A DNA stretch of 64,000 nt from Algoriphagus sp. (GCF_029254265.1 NZ_JAQWXX010000110.1:55599-119598), one strand, 5' to 3'; counted from the first letter of the stretch, positions 20,494-29,964 are shown. A program made the numbers and translations. Notes: a model not told the origin generated them from the sequence alone.

Positions 20494-20671
20494 AATTTTT
20501 TGAATTTTAAATGAAAATAAAATTCGGCCGAATCAAAGTCTTAACTAAGACTTCATTGGTAAGCTAAAAAAAAAAAAATTTAAGAAAAAATTATTTAGGT
20601 AATTATTTACTATAAAATTAGGTTTTATCAATAATAAAATTTATTTATAACACTTAAGTATTAGGAAATAT

Positions 20672-20722
20672 ATAGCTTCTACCCTCGAAGATACTCCTCC
20701 ACTTTCTCGGGAAGGAGGTTTA
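20672..20722 (-). pseudogene. nadD: decayed nadD 3'-end fragment 3
   Basis: Minus-strand reading NLLPEKVEEYLRG*KL matches NadD YLLPESVVDYIRDKKL. Confidence 0.7.
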
Positions 20723-20774
20723 AAGCAAGATTATTAGTACTTACTAAGCCGAAAAGGTCTCATCGAAAAAAAAA

Positions 20775-21914
20775 CTACTCGCTCTCCTCAATCTCAAAGA
20801 AAAGCAGTAAAAACTCCTCAGGTCCTAAATCATTCATTTCACCGTAAGCTTCCTCTAAATCCTTATTCTTCGAAAAATCCCAGTTCCCATCGTCACCAGC
20901 CTTCAGCACCGCAATAAACTCTCCATTTTGTCCCAAACCCAGAATGCCTTCAAAACCAAGATTACCTACTTCCTTCCGGATAAATTCCTCAGTATCATAA
21001 AGCTTGTTAGTTGATTTTAAGAGGAGCCTACCTTTGATTCTCGGATACTTAAAAGTTGTGAACGAAAGGAAATTATCATTTTGAAAAAGATCTACAATGC
21101 CTATAAACATTTCGCTTTCAACAAAATATTCTAATGGACTAGGATGGTTAGCATAATCGATTTTGGAAATCGGAGACTCGAAATCAAAAATATAGTCAGC
21201 TGAAATCTCATGACTCTTAGCATCATATCGGAAAATAGTATCCCTATTTCCGACAGTAAAATTATAATTATCCCCATCAATTTTAGAAATAACATTTCTT
21301 CCATCCAATGGAGTCATATCCAAATAATCCACATAGGGTATGGCCGACTTAATTAACTCTTGATTTTCATATACTTTAAACCCATCCTCTAAATTCATTG
21401 AACCATTTTTTACCAGAATTTCCGAATTACCCAAACGGATTAAGTCCGAATAATAAATATCTTCACTATACCTTTCCTCTTTAATAAAATTACCATTAAT
21501 GTCAAAAAAATACTTCTTTCTATAGTCCATAGGAATCAGAATAAGTGACCCTTCCTTTTCATCATAATATATATTTTCCAAATTCTTGTATTCACCAGGA
21601 CCGTCCCCTATTCTATAAATATGGTTAAAGTATCTACCCCTCTCATCAAAAATAAGCACTGAATTTCCGATGGTCTTGTCAACTATGATAATCCGATTTC
21701 CAATTACAAGTATCTTATGCACACTCCCAATTGGTGCAAATGAATTGTCAGAAAAACGGACTATCCGAGCAGATTTTAGTTTGAGATCTTTGATAGTGGC
21801 TGTTGATTTAATTCTAATCAATGAGGTTTCAACCTCCTCAGCTGTGTTTTGTCCGCATGAAATGAGAGCACAAAAAAAAACAATTTTAACAATGCAAAAT
21901 AATTGTTTGATCAT
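20775..21914 (-). CDS. six-bladed beta-propeller lipoprotein, module 3
   Basis: Lipobox CALISCGQN; IVDKTIGNSVLIFDERGRYFNHIYRIGDGPGEYKNLENIYYD blade. Confidence 0.82.
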   Translation of the reverse strand: MIKQLFCIVKIVFFCALISCGQNTAEEVETSLIRIKSTATIKDLKLKSARIVRFSDNSFAPIGSVHKILVIGNRIIIVDKTIGNSVLIFDERGRYFNHIYRIGDGPGEYKNLENIYYDEKEGSLILIPMDYRKKYFFDINGNFIKEERYSEDIYYSDLIRLGNSEILVKNGSMNLEDGFKVYENQELIKSAIPYVDYLDMTPLDGRNVISKIDGDNYNFTVGNRDTIFRYDAKSHEISADYIFDFESPISKIDYANHPSPLEYFVESEMFIGIVDLFQNDNFLSFTTFKYPRIKGRLLLKSTNKLYDTEEFIRKEVGNLGFEGILGLGQNGEFIAVLKAGDDGNWDFSKNKDLEEAYGEMNDLGPEEFLLLFFEIEESE

Positions 21915-21936
21915 ATCCTTAGAATAAATGAGAAAA

Positions 21937-21955
21937 GCGGGTCATTTCGACCCGC
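21937..21955 (-). terminator. hairpin between peptide 3 and propeller 3 (attenuator/terminator candidate)
   Basis: gcgggtc atttc gacccgc; minus strand GCGGGTC-GAAAT-GACCCGC-TTTTCTC. Confidence 0.65.
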
Positions 21956-21965
21956 ATTGAACTAA

Positions 21966-22199
21966 TTAATTTGTGAATGTACAAGAAGTGGTGGCTACGG
22001 CATTACATTTATTCCCATCTAGAAAACCCCAAAGGTTTGTTTTTCGACCACAAACAGTAACTGTTATGGTTTCACCATCGATGTCTATCGATTCTTCACA
22101 GTCTTGTTCCCCACCCAAGCTTTGAGCATTTGCCATGGAGCCACTAAATGATAAACCCATCGCAGCCACGAAGAGCATTCCTGAAATTAATTTTTTCAT
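21966..22199 (-). CDS. small exported peptide, 4 Cys in mature part, module 3
   Basis: MKKLISGMLFVAAMGLSFSGSMANAQSLGGEQDCEES..CGRK..NKCNAVATTSCTFTN; internal ATG at 22199 preferred over ORF-track start 22271. Confidence 0.82.
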   Translation of the reverse strand: MKKLISGMLFVAAMGLSFSGSMANAQSLGGEQDCEESIDIDGETITVTVCGRKTNLWGFLDGNKCNAVATTSCTFTN

Positions 22200-22200
22200 A

Positions 22201-22590
22201 AATAATAAAATTAAGAACTGATAAAAAAAGAACCCCGGCCGGAATCCAGCACCAACACAGTGCATGGACAATCTTAATTTTTTTTTATTCGCAAGTCTTA
22301 GTTTGAAAAATAATACTAAATTTTAAAAAAAGCTTGTTTTTAGTTTAAAATCACAGGTTTTTATAGTTGGGAATTTCTAAAGACTAGTGAAACAGCTTCT
22401 TATCTCTAATGTAATCTACTACTGATTCGGGAAGCAGGTAGCGAACTGACTTCCCTTCCTGGATTGACTTGCGGATAAAAGTGGCCGAGATATCCAACAG
22501 TGGCGCTTCGATCACTTTGATACTTGGATGATCAAAAGTTTTAAGTTCACCCGGTCTGGGATAGACCAAAATCTGATAGTATTCCAGAAT
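22201..22590. repeat. direct repeat copy B (intact nadD 3' end plus downstream noncoding region)
   Basis: Same sequence as copy A at 16723-17108; flanks the whole module array. Confidence 0.85.
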
Positions 22591-22950
22591 CTGCTCGTAG
22601 TTTTTCCACTTCTTCAGCTGGTCCAGATTGTCCGAACCTAAAAATAAACTGAACTGATGCTGTGGATATTGCTCGCTCAGGTATGTAAGGGTATCGATCG
22701 TATAGCTGGGTCGGGGCATCCGAAACTCTACATCTGAAGCCCTGAAATGAAAATTGCCCTCAATGGCCAATTCCACCATCCGCAGTCGATCATGCTCATG
22801 CGCGAGCGATTGTCGCTTTTTAAGTGGATTTTGCGGACTGACCACAAACCATACCTCATCCAAATCGCTTCGATCATAAAGCGTATCCGCAATAATCAAA
22901 TGCCCGACATGGATGGGATTAAAGGAGCCGAAATACAATCCGATTTTCAC
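22384..22950 (-). CDS. nadD: nicotinate-nucleotide adenylyltransferase
   Basis: GLYFGSFNPIHVGHLIIAD; FLGSDNLDQLKKW; EAPLLDISATFIRKSI. Confidence 0.95.
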   Translation of the reverse strand: MKIGLYFGSFNPIHVGHLIIADTLYDRSDLDEVWFVVSPQNPLKKRQSLAHEHDRLRMVELAIEGNFHFRASDVEFRMPRPSYTIDTLTYLSEQYPQHQFSLFLGSDNLDQLKKWKNYEQILEYYQILVYPRPGELKTFDHPSIKVIEAPLLDISATFIRKSIQEGKSVRYLLPESVVDYIRDKKLFH

Positions 22951-22953
22951 GGG

Positions 22954-23526
22954 CTACTTGGCTAAAAATTCGCTGACTAAATATTCTGCCTCTGCCGATG
23001 ACTTAGCAAAGTCATCATTCACCACTGTCACATCAAATTGAGGTTCAAATTTGGATTCAAATTCTGCTTTGAATAATCGTCTTGAAAGGGATTCTTCACT
23101 TTCGGTGCCTCGCTCACTCAATCGCTCCTTGAGCACTCCCAGGCTTGGGACTTTTACAAAAATGGCCAAGGCCTGATCCCCAAAATAATTCTTAAGTGCC
23201 AGACCTCCTTTGACATCTACATCAAAAATCACCGCTTTACCACTATCCCAGATTCGTTGGATTTCTTCTTTGAGGGTACCGTAGAAGTTACCGGCATAGA
23301 CTTCCTCCCATTCGATGAAAGCATCTTCGTCTATCTTTTTCTTGAATTCTTCCTGACTTAAAAAATAATAGTCCTTGCCATGCACTTCATGCCTTCCACG
23401 TCGGTCACGAGTACAGGCAGAAATAGAAAATCCCAAATTTGGGATTTTTTCAATGAGGTATTTGACGAGAGAAGTTTTTCCCGATCCCGAAGGAGCCGAG
23501 AAGATGATTGCCTTGCCTGAGGTCAT
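22954..23526 (-). CDS. gmk: guanylate kinase
   Basis: KAIIFSAPSGSGKTSLVKYL P-loop; FSISACTRDRRGRHEVHGKDYYFLSQEEF. Confidence 0.96.
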   Translation of the reverse strand: MTSGKAIIFSAPSGSGKTSLVKYLIEKIPNLGFSISACTRDRRGRHEVHGKDYYFLSQEEFKKKIDEDAFIEWEEVYAGNFYGTLKEEIQRIWDSGKAVIFDVDVKGGLALKNYFGDQALAIFVKVPSLGVLKERLSERGTESEESLSRRLFKAEFESKFEPQFDVTVVNDDFAKSSAEAEYLVSEFLAK

Positions 23527-23528
23527 GT

Positions 23529-23798
23529 TTATTTAATTTCCTGAATCTGTCTTCGGATACTATCTGCCAATTCATTAGGCACAGCTTGCTTGGTACACTT
23601 ATTTTTCAAGACATCACGAATCGCTTGCTCCAAGTGAAAATGCTCGAAACAAGGTTGACATTTCGCCAACTTTTCTTTCAACATATCCTTGGAATTGTCC
23701 ACCTCTCCATCGAGAATGCTTTCCAACAATTCAAAGCACTTGCTCGTGTCTCCGCATTTCAGCTTTCGTGCCTCGGATGATTCTTCATTCATATCCAT
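23529..23798 (-). CDS. probable anti-sigma factor, zinc-finger type
   Basis: Short protein, Cys-rich CQPCFEHFHLEQ motif, immediately downstream of the ECF sigma gene. Confidence 0.75.
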   Translation of the reverse strand: MDMNEESSEARKLKCGDTSKCFELLESILDGEVDNSKDMLKEKLAKCQPCFEHFHLEQAIRDVLKNKCTKQAVPNELADSIRRQIQEIK

Positions 23799-23813
23799 CA
23801 GTAATTGTATTTA

Positions 23814-24407
23814 TTATTCCTCCTCATCTGTGTTATAGCCCATGTTTTTAGCATAGCCTTGTAGTTTTTCTTTGAGTAGATTTCTTGCGCGGTGCAGTCT
23901 GGATCGAACCGTTCCAATCGGAATATCCAAAATCTTCGACATCTCCTCATAGGTGAAACCTTCCAAATCACAAAGGATAATCACCGTTCTAAAGTCTACA
24001 GCCAAACTATTAAGCGCATTTGAGATCTCATCTCCAAGCATATCCTTGACCGAATCGGCCCGCATATCGCTCGTACTTTGGTAATCAACGTCATCCGAGT
24101 TGTAATAAGTTTCAACCTCCTGGTAATCCACCTTCGCTGGCTGCTTACTCTTTCGTCGATATTCGTTGATAAAACTGTTTTTCAAAATCCGGAACAGCCA
24201 TGCTTTTGCATTCGTTCCCTTCTCAAATGAGTTGATGAAACGGTATGCTTTCAGGTAGGTGTCCTGCACCAAATCTTTGGCATCATCCTCATCAAAGGTG
24301 AGCCTATAGGCAAAATTGTACATGGAGTCTATGTGTGGCATAAACTCGCCATCGAAGATGCCGTTCTTTTCTTCTTGAGAATATTTTCTGCGCTGTACTT
24401 CCGACAT
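23814..24407 (-). CDS. ECF RNA polymerase sigma factor
   Basis: YNFAYRLTFDEDDAKDLVQDTYLKAYRFI; LCDLEGFTYEEMSKILDIPIGTVRSRLHRARNLLKEKL. Confidence 0.93.
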   Translation of the reverse strand: MSEVQRRKYSQEEKNGIFDGEFMPHIDSMYNFAYRLTFDEDDAKDLVQDTYLKAYRFINSFEKGTNAKAWLFRILKNSFINEYRRKSKQPAKVDYQEVETYYNSDDVDYQSTSDMRADSVKDMLGDEISNALNSLAVDFRTVIILCDLEGFTYEEMSKILDIPIGTVRSRLHRARNLLKEKLQGYAKNMGYNTDEEE

Positions 24408-24525
24408 ATGTTCAAAAGTAACGATTGGGTCAATTTATAACTAGGAATCGGAAAGAATTCAGGCGATTTCCTTTATTTTGTTGCTTGATTCGATCCGAAA
24501 AGATCTCAATCTCCATCCCGTTTCT

Positions 24526-25365
24526 ATGTTTTTCTTTAGATTACTTTCCAGGCTTCCGCTACCTGTACTTTATCTTTTCTCCGATTTGCTTTACTTGGTT
24601 GCCCGATATGTGATCAGTTATCGCAAAAAAGTGATTGATGAAAATCTGAAATTTGCCTTTCCTGAGAAATCGCCTGCAGAGCGAAAAAACCTTCGAAATA
24701 AATTCTACCGGAATTTCACCGATGCCTTTTTCGCAGAAACGATTAAGCTATTAACCATTTCTGAAAAAGAATTTAATCGGCGATTTTCAATCAAAAACGC
24801 CGAGCTACTCGATCAAGCTGTCCAACGAGGCCGAAGCGCACTCATGGTTACGGGTCATATCTTTAACTGGGAGTTTGGTGTCGTTGGAACTAACCTCCAC
24901 ACCAAGTCAGAAGTAGAGACGGTCTATCTAAAAGTAAATAATCCTTTTTTTGATCAACTGATGAACCAGATTCGGATGCGTTTTGGAGGCTATGTCACGG
25001 AGAAAAAAGCATTTCGGAAAAGTATGCTTACCTTAAAAAAGTCTCCGAGAATTATCATGCTAGGCTCAGATCAACGCCCTCCACAATCAGAAAAGCGCTA
25101 CCAAAGAGATTTCCTCAATCGCCCTGCAGTATTCTTTGAAGGAGCAGAATTTCTTTCTAAAAAAATGGATGCCGAGGTAATTTATGGCGAAATGAAAAAA
25201 ATCAAACGTGGTCATTATGAGTTTGAATTTTCACCTTTGGCAGCTCCTCCATATGATCAGCATACTCCGCATAGCATCACGGATGAATTTTGCAGAAGAC
25301 TGGAAGAAAATATCCGAAAACAACCTGACTTATACCTTTGGAGTCATAAGCGCTGGAAGATTTAA
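24526..25365 (+). CDS. lipid A biosynthesis (KDO)2 acyltransferase-like protein
   Basis: LFSDLLYLVARYVISYRKKVIDENLKFAFPEKS; TGHIFNWEFG; GSDQRPP; internal ATG chosen over ORF-track TTG start. Confidence 0.88.
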   Translation: MFFFRLLSRLPLPVLYLFSDLLYLVARYVISYRKKVIDENLKFAFPEKSPAERKNLRNKFYRNFTDAFFAETIKLLTISEKEFNRRFSIKNAELLDQAVQRGRSALMVTGHIFNWEFGVVGTNLHTKSEVETVYLKVNNPFFDQLMNQIRMRFGGYVTEKKAFRKSMLTLKKSPRIIMLGSDQRPPQSEKRYQRDFLNRPAVFFEGAEFLSKKMDAEVIYGEMKKIKRGHYEFEFSPLAAPPYDQHTPHSITDEFCRRLEENIRKQPDLYLWSHKRWKI

Positions 25366-25597
25366 TTAATTTAAAAATTGGAAGATTATAAAATTGAAAA
25401 ATTTATTTGACCTAGAATTAAAATAAAATTGCCCACTAAATACGGATTAACAGGAGAAAGAAGAAGCTAGAGTCCAGAGAACTAATTGATCTCTTTAATT
25501 CTTTTTTGAACCTTATAGCCTTCATTATGGCTAATTAAATACAACAATCTTAAGAAGTAGAAATAGTAAACTCTTCTTGTGCAGCGATAAATTGAAC

Positions 25598-27856
25598 ATG
25601 GAATATTTAGACAACCTCAACCCCGAACAACGTGCCGCTGTAGAGCATACTGATGGACCAGTGATGATCATTGCCGGTGCCGGCTCAGGAAAAACCCGTG
25701 TTTTGACCTATAGGATAGCTCATTTGATCTATGAAAAAGGGGTTGATGCCTTCAATATTCTATCCCTGACTTTTACCAATAAGGCGGCTGCGGAGATGCG
25801 CCATCGAATCGAATCTCTAGCTGGACTTGAGGCTCGAAATACCTGGATGGGAACATTTCACTCCGTCTTTGCAAAGATTTTGCGGGTCGAAGCGGGCAAA
25901 ATTGGCTACCCTTCCAACTTCACCATTTATGATTCAGATGATTCCAAATCTCTCATTCGCACGATCGTCAAGGAGATGCGATTGGATGATAAAGTCTATA
26001 AAGCCAATGCTGTGCTGTCCAGAATTTCGGGAGCCAAAAACCGGTTGATTTCCTGGCAGGCCTATCAAAATGATCCCTTTGTCAAAGCAGATGATGAAGC
26101 GGCAATGAAGCCGAAAATGGGTGAAATCTATCAAAAATACCAAGATCGACTGTTTAAGGCTGGAGCTATGGATTTCGATGATTTGTTATTTAATACCAAT
26201 GTGCTTTTCCGAGATCATCTGGACATACTCAACAAATATCAGCAGCGATTTCGCTACGTGATGGTGGATGAGTTTCAGGACACCAACCTTTCCCAATACC
26301 TGATCACTAAAAAGCTTGCTGCAGTACACCAGAATATTTGTGTCGTCGGAGACGATGCACAAAGTATTTATGCCTTCCGTGGAGCGGATATTCAGAATAT
26401 TTTAAATTTTGAAAAGGATTATCCGGATCTTTTTGTAGTCAAACTAGAGCAGAACTACCGGTCCACCAAAACGATTGTGGAAGCCGCCAATTCGATCATC
26501 GACAAGAACAAGGCACAGCTTAAGAAAGTGGTCTGGACGTCTAATCCTGATGGGGAACTGATTGAATTGATTAAAGCCACCTCTGACAATGAGGAAGGGA
26601 AAATAGTGGCAACAACCATCTTCGAAGAGAAAAACAACAAGAAACTCCTCAATAGCGATTTTGCCATCCTCTATCGCACCAACTCTCAATCCAGAGCTAT
26701 AGAAGAGGCGCTTCGAAAGATGAATCTGACCTACAAAATCGTGGGGGGACTTTCATTCTACCAGCGTAAGGAGATCAAAGACTTGATGGCCTATATGCGA
26801 TTTGCTGTGAATCCGATGGATGAGGAAGCTTTTAAGCGAATTATCAATTATCCAAAACGGGGAATTGGAAATACCTCCGTGGACAAATTGCTGGTAGCGG
26901 CTTATGATCATGATACCCCACTTTGGGATGTGGTCCAAAATGGTCCAAGCTTCCTTGGAGGGAGAGCAGGTGGTTTGGTGATGGATTTTGCAACCATGAT
27001 CAAGGCATTCCAGATCGAAATCGAGCGAAAGGATGCTTTTGAAGTAGCAAGTAGCATTGCAAAGCAAAGTGGTTTGCTGCGGGAACTCTACGAAGACAAA
27101 ACTATTGAAGGACTCAATCGCTACGAAAACGTACAGGAACTCCTAAATGCGATCAAAGAATATGTAGACAATCCTGAAAATGAAGATAAAAGTCTGGGAT
27201 CTTTTCTACAGGAGATAGCCTTGCTCACAGATAATGATCGGGACAAAGATCAGACCGATGCGATCACCCTGATGACGATTCATTCCTCAAAGGGGTTGGA
27301 ATTCAAGCAGGTTTTCGTAGTGGGATTGGAAGAAGATTTATTCCCCTCCCAGATGATGATGCAGAGTAGAGAGGATTTGGAAGAAGAGCGGAGACTTTTC
27401 TATGTGGCTTCTACACGGGCAATGGATAAGCTTTATTTTACCTATGCCTTGACTCGGTATCGATTTGGAAGATTATTGAATTGTGAGCCAAGTAGATTCC
27501 TGGAAGAAGTGGACCCTAATTGCCTTAAGATCAACAAGCGGATGACCTCAAAAGAAATGCCAGGAGCATTTCGAAGCGAAGGATTACCCGGAGGCTCTGG
27601 TTTTATAGGAATCAAGAAGAAACCTGAGGCCAGACCGGTGAGCGCTATGAAACTCCACACGCCCAGCCCTGATTTTAAACCTTCCAACACGAACAATTTA
27701 CAAGCAGAACAGCTGGTGGAGCACCCTAAATTCGGTTTCGGAAAAGTTCAAAAAATTGAAACAGAAGGACTTAACAAAAAAGCCACAATCCAATTTGAGC
27801 ATTTTGGAGAGAAAACATTATTACTTAGCTTTGCGAAGCTCAGAATTATAGACTAA
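25598..27856 (+). CDS. UvrD/PcrA-type ATP-dependent DNA helicase
   Basis: LNPEQRAAVEHTDGPVMIIAGAGSGKTRVLTYRIA; VDEFQDTN; DDAQSIYAFRGA; TIHSSKGLEF. Confidence 0.95.
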   Translation: MEYLDNLNPEQRAAVEHTDGPVMIIAGAGSGKTRVLTYRIAHLIYEKGVDAFNILSLTFTNKAAAEMRHRIESLAGLEARNTWMGTFHSVFAKILRVEAGKIGYPSNFTIYDSDDSKSLIRTIVKEMRLDDKVYKANAVLSRISGAKNRLISWQAYQNDPFVKADDEAAMKPKMGEIYQKYQDRLFKAGAMDFDDLLFNTNVLFRDHLDILNKYQQRFRYVMVDEFQDTNLSQYLITKKLAAVHQNICVVGDDAQSIYAFRGADIQNILNFEKDYPDLFVVKLEQNYRSTKTIVEAANSIIDKNKAQLKKVVWTSNPDGELIELIKATSDNEEGKIVATTIFEEKNNKKLLNSDFAILYRTNSQSRAIEEALRKMNLTYKIVGGLSFYQRKEIKDLMAYMRFAVNPMDEEAFKRIINYPKRGIGNTSVDKLLVAAYDHDTPLWDVVQNGPSFLGGRAGGLVMDFATMIKAFQIEIERKDAFEVASSIAKQSGLLRELYEDKTIEGLNRYENVQELLNAIKEYVDNPENEDKSLGSFLQEIALLTDNDRDKDQTDAITLMTIHSSKGLEFKQVFVVGLEEDLFPSQMMMQSREDLEEERRLFYVASTRAMDKLYFTYALTRYRFGRLLNCEPSRFLEEVDPNCLKINKRMTSKEMPGAFRSEGLPGGSGFIGIKKKPEARPVSAMKLHTPSPDFKPSNTNNLQAEQLVEHPKFGFGKVQKIETEGLNKKATIQFEHFGEKTLLLSFAKLRIID

Positions 27857-27958
27857 TCATCTGCCTCCTCGCCCTTTGGTAATTTTTTCATTACCTTTTA
27901 ATGCGCAAAAATCAGGAGTCACCATGGAGCAAATTGAACCTGCAAACAAATATTTATT

Positions 27959-28591
27959 TTGAAAGAATACGGCAAAAACATTCAACGTCTGGTTGACCAT
28001 ATCACCGGAATTGAAGATCGTGATAAGCGTACCCAAAGTGCATACACGGTAATCGAGATTATCAAACAACTCAATCCTACCTGGAAGCAGGAGAATGACC
28101 AAAAACTTTGGGACGATTTGTATATCATGTCAGACTTCAAGCTTGATGTGGATGCTCCTTACCCTATGCCGGAAAAAGAACTTCTAGGCAAAAAGCCACT
28201 TCCGATTGGTTACCCAAAAGGTGAGGTTAAATTCAAGCATTACGGTAGAAATATCGAGAAACTGATCGAAAAAGCGATTGAGATTGAAGATGACGAAGAA
28301 CAAGAGTCAGCAATCATCTACATCGGTCAGCTGATGCGTAGCTTCCACTCAACCTGGAATCGGGACAATTTCGATGATGGAATCATCCTTGATGACATCA
28401 AAACCCTCTCAAAAGGAAAACTTCACATTGATCTGGAAAAAGTAAAAGAGAATAGTCTTTTCGAGTCGAATACCAGAAGAGATTTTAAACTTCCAATCGC
28501 TGTAGATCCTCCGGGCAAAAACAAGAGAAATACCGGACATAATAAGAACCGCAGGAATAATGGAGGTCATAACAAGAAAAGAAGAAACTAA
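27959..28591 (+). CDS. DUF4290 domain-containing protein
   Basis: Alpha-helical N-terminus typical of a Bacteroidota-conserved family, located directly upstream of murA; C-terminal basic RNA-binding-like tail (GKNKRNTGHNKNRRNNGGHNKKRRN). Confidence 0.75.
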   Translation: MKEYGKNIQRLVDHITGIEDRDKRTQSAYTVIEIIKQLNPTWKQENDQKLWDDLYIMSDFKLDVDAPYPMPEKELLGKKPLPIGYPKGEVKFKHYGRNIEKLIEKAIEIEDDEEQESAIIYIGQLMRSFHSTWNRDNFDDGIILDDIKTLSKGKLHIDLEKVKENSLFESNTRRDFKLPIAVDPPGKNKRNTGHNKNRRNNGGHNKKRRN

Positions 28592-29895
28592 TGGGATCAT
28601 TTCGGGTTGTCGGAGGAAATAAACTCAAAGGAGAGATTATTCCCCAGGGAGCAAAAAACGAAGCCCTGCAAATTCTTTGTGCAGTCCTACTCACAGCAGA
28701 GAAGGTTACTATAAATAAAATCCCAAATATTCGGGATGTAAATAAGCTGATTGAATTGCTAGGTGATATGGGCGTCAAAGTAGAAAGACTGGGGCCCGAG
28801 TCTTATTCGTTCCAAGCCGATCAGGTCAATATAGATTATCTCGAGACAGAAGATTTCCTAAAGAAAGCTTCATCTCTTCGAGGATCCGTGATGATTCTCG
28901 GACCACTTTTATCTCGATTTGGAACTGGAAAACTTTCTAAGCCAGGAGGAGATAAGATCGGCAGAAGAAGAATGGATACCCACTTTTTCGGCTTTCAAAA
29001 ACTAGGCGCCAAATTTCATTATGATGCTGCCAATGAGATTTTCCACATTGATGGAAAAAATCTAAAAGGCGCATACATGCTCCTCGATGAGGCATCAGTT
29101 ACTGGTACTGCGAATATCGTAATGGCTGCCGTAATGGCTGAGGGCAGAACCACAATTTACAATGCTGCCTGTGAGCCATACTTACAGCAGCTTTGTGATA
29201 TGCTCAACAGAATGGGCGCAAAAATCACAGGTGTAGGTTCCAATCTACTCCATATCGATGGAGTAGAAAAGTTGGGAGGAACAGACCACACCATGCTCCC
29301 AGATATGATTGAGATCGGTTCTTTTATAGGATTGGCCGCAATGACTCAGTCAGAAATAACAATAAAAGATTGCCAGATTCACCGATTGGGAATCATTCCG
29401 GAGACTTTTCGTAGGATGGGCATCAAATTAGAATTTAGAGGAGATGACATCCACATACCTGCTCAAAAGCATTACGAAATTGAGACTTTCATTGATGGTT
29501 CTATCCTGACAGTAGCAGATGCGATTTGGCCAGGATTCACCCCGGATTTGTTGAGTATAGTTTTGGTAACAGCAACTCAGGCGAAAGGAACTGTGTTGGT
29601 ACACCAGAAAATGTTTGAATCAAGACTATTCTTTGTGGATAAATTGATCGATATGGGTGCTCAAATCATTCTCTGCGATCCGCATCGAGCCACTGTGATC
29701 GGTTTGGACCGAAAATACCCACTTCGCGGCATCCGAATGACTTCTCCGGATATACGTGCTGGAGTTTCTCTTTTGATTGCTGCGCTTTCAGCTAATGGCA
29801 CTTCAATTATTGACAACATCGAGCAAATCGACCGAGGCTATCAATATATTGATGAGCGATTGAATAAGTTGGGAGCATCCATCGAACGAATTTAA
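28591..29895 (+). CDS. murA: UDP-N-acetylglucosamine 1-carboxyvinyltransferase
   Basis: GGNKLKGEIIPQGAKNEALQILCAVLLT; SSLRGSVMILGPLLSRFG; PDIRAGVSLLIAALSANG. Confidence 0.95.
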   Translation: MGSFRVVGGNKLKGEIIPQGAKNEALQILCAVLLTAEKVTINKIPNIRDVNKLIELLGDMGVKVERLGPESYSFQADQVNIDYLETEDFLKKASSLRGSVMILGPLLSRFGTGKLSKPGGDKIGRRRMDTHFFGFQKLGAKFHYDAANEIFHIDGKNLKGAYMLLDEASVTGTANIVMAAVMAEGRTTIYNAACEPYLQQLCDMLNRMGAKITGVGSNLLHIDGVEKLGGTDHTMLPDMIEIGSFIGLAAMTQSEITIKDCQIHRLGIIPETFRRMGIKLEFRGDDIHIPAQKHYEIETFIDGSILTVADAIWPGFTPDLLSIVLVTATQAKGTVLVHQKMFESRLFFVDKLIDMGAQIILCDPHRATVIGLDRKYPLRGIRMTSPDIRAGVSLLIAALSANGTSIIDNIEQIDRGYQYIDERLNKLGASIERI

Positions 29896-29900
29896 TTACG

Positions 29901-29930
29901 AAAAGCGGGTTGAAATACCCGCTTTTTCAC
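29901..29930 (+). terminator. intrinsic terminator after murA
   Basis: aaaagcgggt tgaaat acccgctttttc. Confidence 0.75.
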
Positions 29931-29964
29931 CCTCTTTTTTATTTCCTACTTAATAAATTCCATT

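Noticed and set aside
20564-20578. Poly-A run as possible phase-variation tract
   Set aside because: Lies in an AT-rich intergenic region with no frame consequence; only the poly-G at 49087 interrupts a coding frame
22200-22271. N-terminal extension of peptide 3 in the ORF track (MSMHCVGAGFRPGFFFYQF..)
   Set aside because: It runs through the noncoding direct repeat; the internal ATG at 22199 matches the peptide-2 leader
16723-22590. Classical insertion sequence or integrase-driven island at nadD
   Set aside because: No transposase or integrase ORF and no terminal inverted repeats found in the array; homologous recombination at the nadD tails is a simpler reading
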